From contig NW_002060947.1 of NCBI RefSeq assembly GCF_000150275.1, positions 7,930,482-7,994,481 of the forward strand: DNA of 64,000 nucleotides. Direction: 5' to 3'. This DNA is from Trichoplax adhaerens (Eukaryota; Placozoa; Uniplacotomia; Trichoplacea; Trichoplacidae). The notes beneath the pieces were generated by a model. The model saw nothing but the letters and a program-made list of their open reading frames with translations. It was not told where the DNA came from and ran no database searches. A program made the position numbers and the translations under genes. Below are positions 52,259 to 64,000 of this stretch, in pieces. Numbering within the stretch: the stretch's first letter is position 1; the number at the start of each line of letters is the position of its first letter.

Positions 52259-54515
52259 TTGTTATTACCACCGTTATTCGATTGCTGTAGATGGGAATTA
52301 CAGTTGAATTATTGTTATGCACGTCAATGACGGCACAATTTTAAAGCCAATGGTACAGAAATTATCTAATTGTGCGGTACGAAAATCTCGTTAGTTTGCA
52401 CTATATCCATCTAGTATCATGCTAATGTATAATATAGAAATTATAATAGAGTTAGTAATTGCAACCTGATGAAATATTCTAATAATGGAAAAGTGAAAGC
52501 TCTCTTCGTGTGATGACTCGTCAAATTATTTATTCTGATTGTACGGAAGTCTACATGTGTTTAAGGTAGTTTAGCAGCTGGCAATGGCATTGTAATTATA
52601 AGGCAAAATTTGTCGCTAATTATCAATTTGAAATGTGAAACATCAGATGTGTGAAAATAACATTTATTAACTGAATTATAGGATAGCTTTAGATGATTTG
52701 CTGTTTCTACTGTAGTAAATGATTTCTAGGCTATTTTGACGTAAATATACGCTTATACATGTAGAATTAATAAGATGAATCGGGCAATATTATTGAATGT
52801 TCGAATGTAATGTCCAATTGCCCGTTGATACAACAATTTTTGATGTTTTCTTGTATCTAGTAGATTTTATATGGAAAATTGTGTAAATAAATTCTCTGAA
52901 TAATTGATCAATCTTGCACACCTGGTAATTGTTTTAACATCTTGCACTCATCAATATATAGACCCGCAGTGTCCATAAATTGCGTACTACGTCTATAAGA
53001 ATAAGTTATCTTCTTCATCTATCATAGTTTATGTATACTGTTTTAGTCATGGCAACGGAGTCCTCATTTCTATCTTATTTAGTAGGGAAGGCTGCTAATT
53101 GTAATCGGTATATAATTGTTAGTGAGTTTAACTTTGAAGGTGGAATCTTTGTTGCTACTGTATTGAATGATAGCTACCCTTCATATCCAGCAATAATACA
53201 TTTGCAGTATTTACAGATTTAAAAAATTGGGGATAATTTCAATCCTTTTTTGGGGCGCATACATGGTGCTAACGTGTAGATTTTGGAATCTGTCAAAGAT
53301 TGCTATACTGTACTGTACGTTGGCTAAGAGTTTGGAATAAATGAGTTACTATACAGACTCGGTATTTATACTGGAAACTTCGGGACAGTGGACAATAATA
53401 TGTTTCTCCATTTTATAGCTGTCGTATAGACAACAATGGACTAAAATTTCTGTTGAAGATGCATTTAACTTGCATGAATGGAGCTCTCAATTGTTCCCAT
53501 TCTACAGCAATATACCCCGTTTGCATAAGCTTTGACTTGAAGGTCAATAAGATGCAGTAATGATGGAAGATTTCGACTATAGACTATTGACCTTGCTACT
53601 GTTGCTATAATAGCATTGAAATGCTAAAAAACAGTAGGTTTGCCAATGTTTTTATAGGCTAAAAAGGATAAAACCTCAACCTGTGTTCAAATTTGCCCAA
53701 GACTGTCTCCCCTATTGGATGATATTGATGTGGACTAGCTGCTTCTTTTTCAATCATGATTTATTGAACGGTTCCAAGCTACGTCTAGACAGTGATGGGT
53801 GGTTTTCTACCTACTGACAGAATTCAGTAATACAACTTGTATTGGTAACTGATAGTTTACTGTCGAATTAACCTGTAAATAATTTATATAGTAGGGTTTG
53901 ATCGCCTAAATGAATTCATTAAATAAGAATGACTTGATTGTTGCTGCGCCATTGAAATCCGATCAGGTCTAAGGTGCGTTGTCTCAAGGTGCTCGAAGAA
54001 ACGCTGCTATTCTACAGTACTCGGTACTGTACTACCACAGTGGCCATGTGCAATGCGCATGCCTTGTAGTGGATGACCTGGCGACACTGTACTGTACGTA
54101 ATGTACAGTAGATGGTTGTAGTTGGGCATCCTACAGTATACTGTGTACAGTACACACATACTGGAGAAGTGGGCATTTGATAGAGAGACTGTAGAAGTTG
54201 TTCAGATACGTATGAATTTCATCAAGAGACTGTAGCGTAGAAGTTCTCGTAAGGCCCCCTTGCAAGTCTCACTGCAGCCAAAGGGGAGCAACTCGAAGCG
54301 CTGACCTGAGAGACCTAGAGAGCAAGTCCAGTCTCCCGGTGGTTGTATCGTTGGTGGGTGAGACGTCACATTTGCGTCAACCGTGCCCGTACCCTGACAC
54401 TCCATACAGTACGTACAGCAAACTAGGCTGAGGTCTGACTTCAACCTGGCCTGACTGCCTTGACTCTGGTCACATTAGTAAGACAGTGCCAGTGCACGAT
54501 GTGCGCACGCCATTT
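52259..54515. other. Intergenic between the Slob/PXK-like gene and USP19
   Basis: Contains the 3' UTR of the upstream gene (to about 52.9 kb) and the promoter side of USP19. From 53990 to 54480 the sequence becomes GC-richer with GTACTG/CAGTAC palindromes resembling the 46.9 kb island. The minus-strand 80-codon frame in this island (54202-54444) has no recognised family. Confidence 0.4.
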
Positions 54516-61061
<6,546 letters not shown>

Positions 61062-62277
61062 TAGTGTATAAATATGATTATGGCTACAATTAATGATAGA
61101 TTGGTTATAAATACTCTACTATAGGATATGTATAATTATTGTATTCATGTTAGTGCTCTCTGTATACGGCGATACTGCAATGTGATTGGCGATTAATTTT
61201 ATTAAATGCTAATGGTTCTGATTTCCTTCGATTTTGTTGCAATTTAGAACAGTAGAATGTTTTAATATCATTTACTACTAACAGCATTCCTGGCGTAAAT
61301 TTATTGCTGTACTACAGTTACACTATGTTGCAAATTCAATATGATTTCCTGATGACTCTATCATAATATCTTTGGTTGGAAGTTAATTCCTTATAATAGA
61401 TTTGTATTCTTGTTTGTATATGTGTACATATAGAGACAGTATATCTCATATATATTGATATATTCGATATGAAAGCTTTGACAATAGAATAAGTTGATAT
61501 CACCGTGGTAGATCACCCAAAGCTTATTTTGCTTCGATTGGCTTAAAATAGTGTAACGGTTTTTATGTAAGCTGTTATTGACTTCAATATGCCTTAATAA
61601 AGATGACCATTGTAAGTAGAAAATGGTGGGTTAGTTTGAAAACAAGCTGCGAATTTTATCTTATTTTCAACTAATGAATACAATGAGCGTAATTACATAG
61701 TGAAGAGCTATATATATCATTGAGGTAACGCATGGGCTGACCATAATTCGAGATCTTTATACTTCCAAAACACAAATGAGCCGTGATATAACAGTTGTGA
61801 TTAATAATTTTTACAGTTAATCATCACTATCAAGTTGGAAGTATACTGAATTGCTGATTAATTAAATATATCGATCAATGTCACTGCTACCATTTTTTAA
61901 ATTAAACTAACAATAAATTAAATATACTTGCTCGTAACGTAACGTTATTATTTCTAATGGGTAACAGCAGCAATGCACCAATAAAATAAATAAGAATTTA
62001 CAAATAATTACACAATATAAGTGATGCTATTTGGTGATTAAGTATTGATGGAAAAAAAACAAAAATAAATAAAACTATTGCCTTCGTTGTAAGGATGGGA
62101 AAGGTAGACAACATCGATCATGAAAATTACAAGTACACATATTATAATAATTGATTACAATATATAGTAATATAGGTAATTTAGAATGCCTAGTTAGTAA
62201 ACGTATGAAACGGGTAAGAATTTATTGATCAATAATGTAATTAGTGTGGTCTAAAAAACCATAGTGAAATTTTTTCG
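61062..62277. other. Convergent 3' flanks of USP19 and synaptogyrin
   Basis: No exon seen. An AATAAA near 61595 could serve USP19. On the minus strand an AATAAA at 62226-62221, about 50 nt past the stop, could serve the synaptogyrin gene. Confidence 0.4.
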
Positions 62278-63014
62278 TTAAATAGCAGAATTTGAAATGA
62301 CGTATGTTGGTGATTGATTAGAAGTTATATAATCAGCTTCTGATGTGCCGTCGTCATAAATTACAGTATGCGATGCAACACGTAATTTAACGATGCCAAC
62401 TCCAAAAGCTGTTCCCTATGATTCAAGAAAGAGATTTTAAATAAGGAATCACTTTCAATAGTTTAATGAGGTAAAAGGAAATGATACGATAGCATAATGG
62501 TTATCAGAACACTGCATGTTGAAGTGTAAATATCGTGAAGTAGATGTCTATAGGTGCTAGATAGAGTAATGCAAATTAAAAATTTTTTTCCATCCAAAAT
62601 ATTTCATTGGTCCAGTACTTTCTTAGTCTTATTAATACTACTTACCCAGGATAAAATACAAAGAAAGCTAAAAGCAAGCCCAGCTTTGACATTATCGATT
62701 ACATAACCCGCTAGCAAAGTCCTATCGGATTCCGACCATCTACTAATTAGGTACCAAAAACCAATAAACCATAATAAGACAAAGACAAAGTCTACAATGA
62801 TATCGATCACCAGTAATTTTCTCTCCATATTAAAGTCTTGTAATCGTCCAAGGTAGATATCAAAGTACAGAAATAGTATTACGGCTAGGATGGCTACAAC
62901 ACTTAATCCAAATTCGTAGTTGCATGTATTGGAATCGACATTACTAATTGGGCAGTCTCCATGGTTGGCTGCCTTAGCAGTTGCCACACAACCAATCACA
63001 ACCAGTGAAAATAC
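62278..63014 (-). CDS. SYNGR: Synaptogyrin-like MARVEL-domain protein (5' end not found)
   Basis: Tetraspan vesicle membrane protein of the synaptogyrin/synaptophysin family, which sits in secretory and synaptic-type vesicles. Two exons are clear, in reading order: 63014-62646 (VFSLVVIGCVATAKA onward) and 62415-62278 (stop), joined in phase 0. Family features are a first-loop cysteine pair, LFLYFDIYLG on helix 2, LLWFIGFWYLISRW on helix 3, and AFSFLCILSW/GTAFGV across helix 4. The first coding exon, with the cytoplasmic N terminus and the start of helix 1, should precede 63014 on the minus strand, but I could not identify it before the window ends. The C-terminal tail is short, with several tyrosines (VIYDDG, ADYITS, PTYVIS). 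Presence of such a vesicle protein without a nervous system is known for early-branching animals in general. Confidence 0.88.
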
Positions 63015-64000
63015 CTAAATAAAATAAGAATAGAACAGAAATATACAATCTTTGTTAGGGTTATGGTGAATGTACAAATGCTAACTAGTTAATCAAAATA
63101 CGAGCTGGTTGGTAAATACTATACTAATCTGATATCTATTCCCGATAGTCTTTAATGACAGTGTGTGCCTTAAAAAACTGCAAGTATAAAATTTCAGTTA
63201 TACCATTATGCAGAATTAAAATCAGGAGATGTTTTAAAGTCTTGGAAAAACTCCAAATATGAATCGCCTAGTAGTCAGATTTTGATAGAACGGTGTTAGC
63301 ATTGATCTACAGTATCAACTTTGTAAAGTCCTTCCTATAAGCAACATAAAGAAGCTTAATTTTGTAGTGTAAATTACGTAATTGTAGGATAACAATTTCT
63401 AGTTGAGAGTAGCAATAAGCGGTAAGGTTGCGTAGAATTGGAGGATTACAAATCTTGACCGATCAGACATAAAGAAAGGAAACACACTCAGTTTGATGGC
63501 CATAATTATGATTTAAAATATCATAGCAATCAGTATAAATTCGACGGGTTATTAGATGTTACTACAAATGATCATCTAGTAGTCCAGTGAATAAATGATA
63601 CCCTTCCTCATAATTGCTATACATCACGGTTTCTCTCATAACTTTGTTAAAGTAATGTCGTAGCAGATCAGTAGACTAGCAATCGACTAGTTTCATATCT
63701 ATCCTACAAGTCGGAAAGGAAAAGATCATACTGAAGGTGATGGGATAATGGATCCAAAAAATTTGAAAAAATTACTTTCATTATAGTTTGATAGATACTG
63801 TAAGTTAACTGTGGCTACTATTCCTTCACTTTTCCATCATTTTGACAGAATAATATTGTTTCGATGCAGTAGGATGAAATCGCCATTAACTGATTTGATA
63901 TTTACCCTAATGATGAGGGAAGATATACTGTAGATGTTATTGGGCTAATCAAGCTAGAAAATTTTGCTCAATGATGTCTAATAAATAATAAAGGAAAACA
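63015..64000. other. Upstream intron or flank of synaptogyrin
   Basis: Either the first intron or the promoter region of the minus-strand synaptogyrin gene. No exon recognised. Confidence 0.3.

Noticed and set aside
54202-54444. Minus-strand 80-codon frame rich in Cys and Pro
   Set aside because: Located in a GC-richer repeat-like island; open frames are expected there and nothing matches a family.

Overview
The window looks like nuclear DNA of a placozoan (Trichoplax/Hoilungia type). It is AT-rich animal sequence with short GT-AG introns and compact multi-exon genes for animal-specific families, separated by gene-poor stretches filled with decayed tandem repeats. The organism call is inference from gene content and texture; no database was searched. 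Exon models were built by hand from splice sites, reading phase and remembered family motifs. Exon lengths sum to an intact frame in every complete gene, with one exception at a splice site in the first plexin.

Layout. 1-11020: no convincing gene, several families of degenerate tandem repeats. 11021-18194 (+): plexin 1, 11 exons. 20762-21931 (-): NDUFA12, a complex I accessory subunit, four small exons. 21993-24290: a cluster of three different tandem arrays just upstream of NDUFA12. 25868-35235 (-): plexin 2, 30 exons, tail-to-tail with plexin 1. 35236-47800: no convincing gene apart from a weak candidate exon near 42 kb; minisatellite and GC-rich duplicated islands at 45.5-47.4 kb. 47801-52258 (+): a Slob/PXK-type pseudokinase with an N-terminal membrane helix and a C-terminal WH2 motif. 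54516-61061 (+): USP19-type deubiquitinase with two CS domains, USP core and MYND finger, and a predicted membrane hairpin at the N terminus instead of the usual C-terminal anchor. 62278-63014 (-): synaptogyrin-family tetraspan membrane protein, its first exon not found.

There is no operon logic. The plexins are semaphorin-receptor paralogues of about 1,900 residues sharing the Sema-PSI-IPT-TM-split RasGAP/RBD architecture. The most informative observations are: the reciprocal intron content of the two plexins (one 1.8-kb cytoplasmic exon against 17 exons); an Arg-to-Lys change in the GAP arginine pair of plexin 1; a conserved plexin intron whose donor is one base off GT; relocation of the USP19 membrane anchor; a transmembrane helix in place of the PX domain in the PXK-like pseudokinase; and a 13-nt microexon in USP19.
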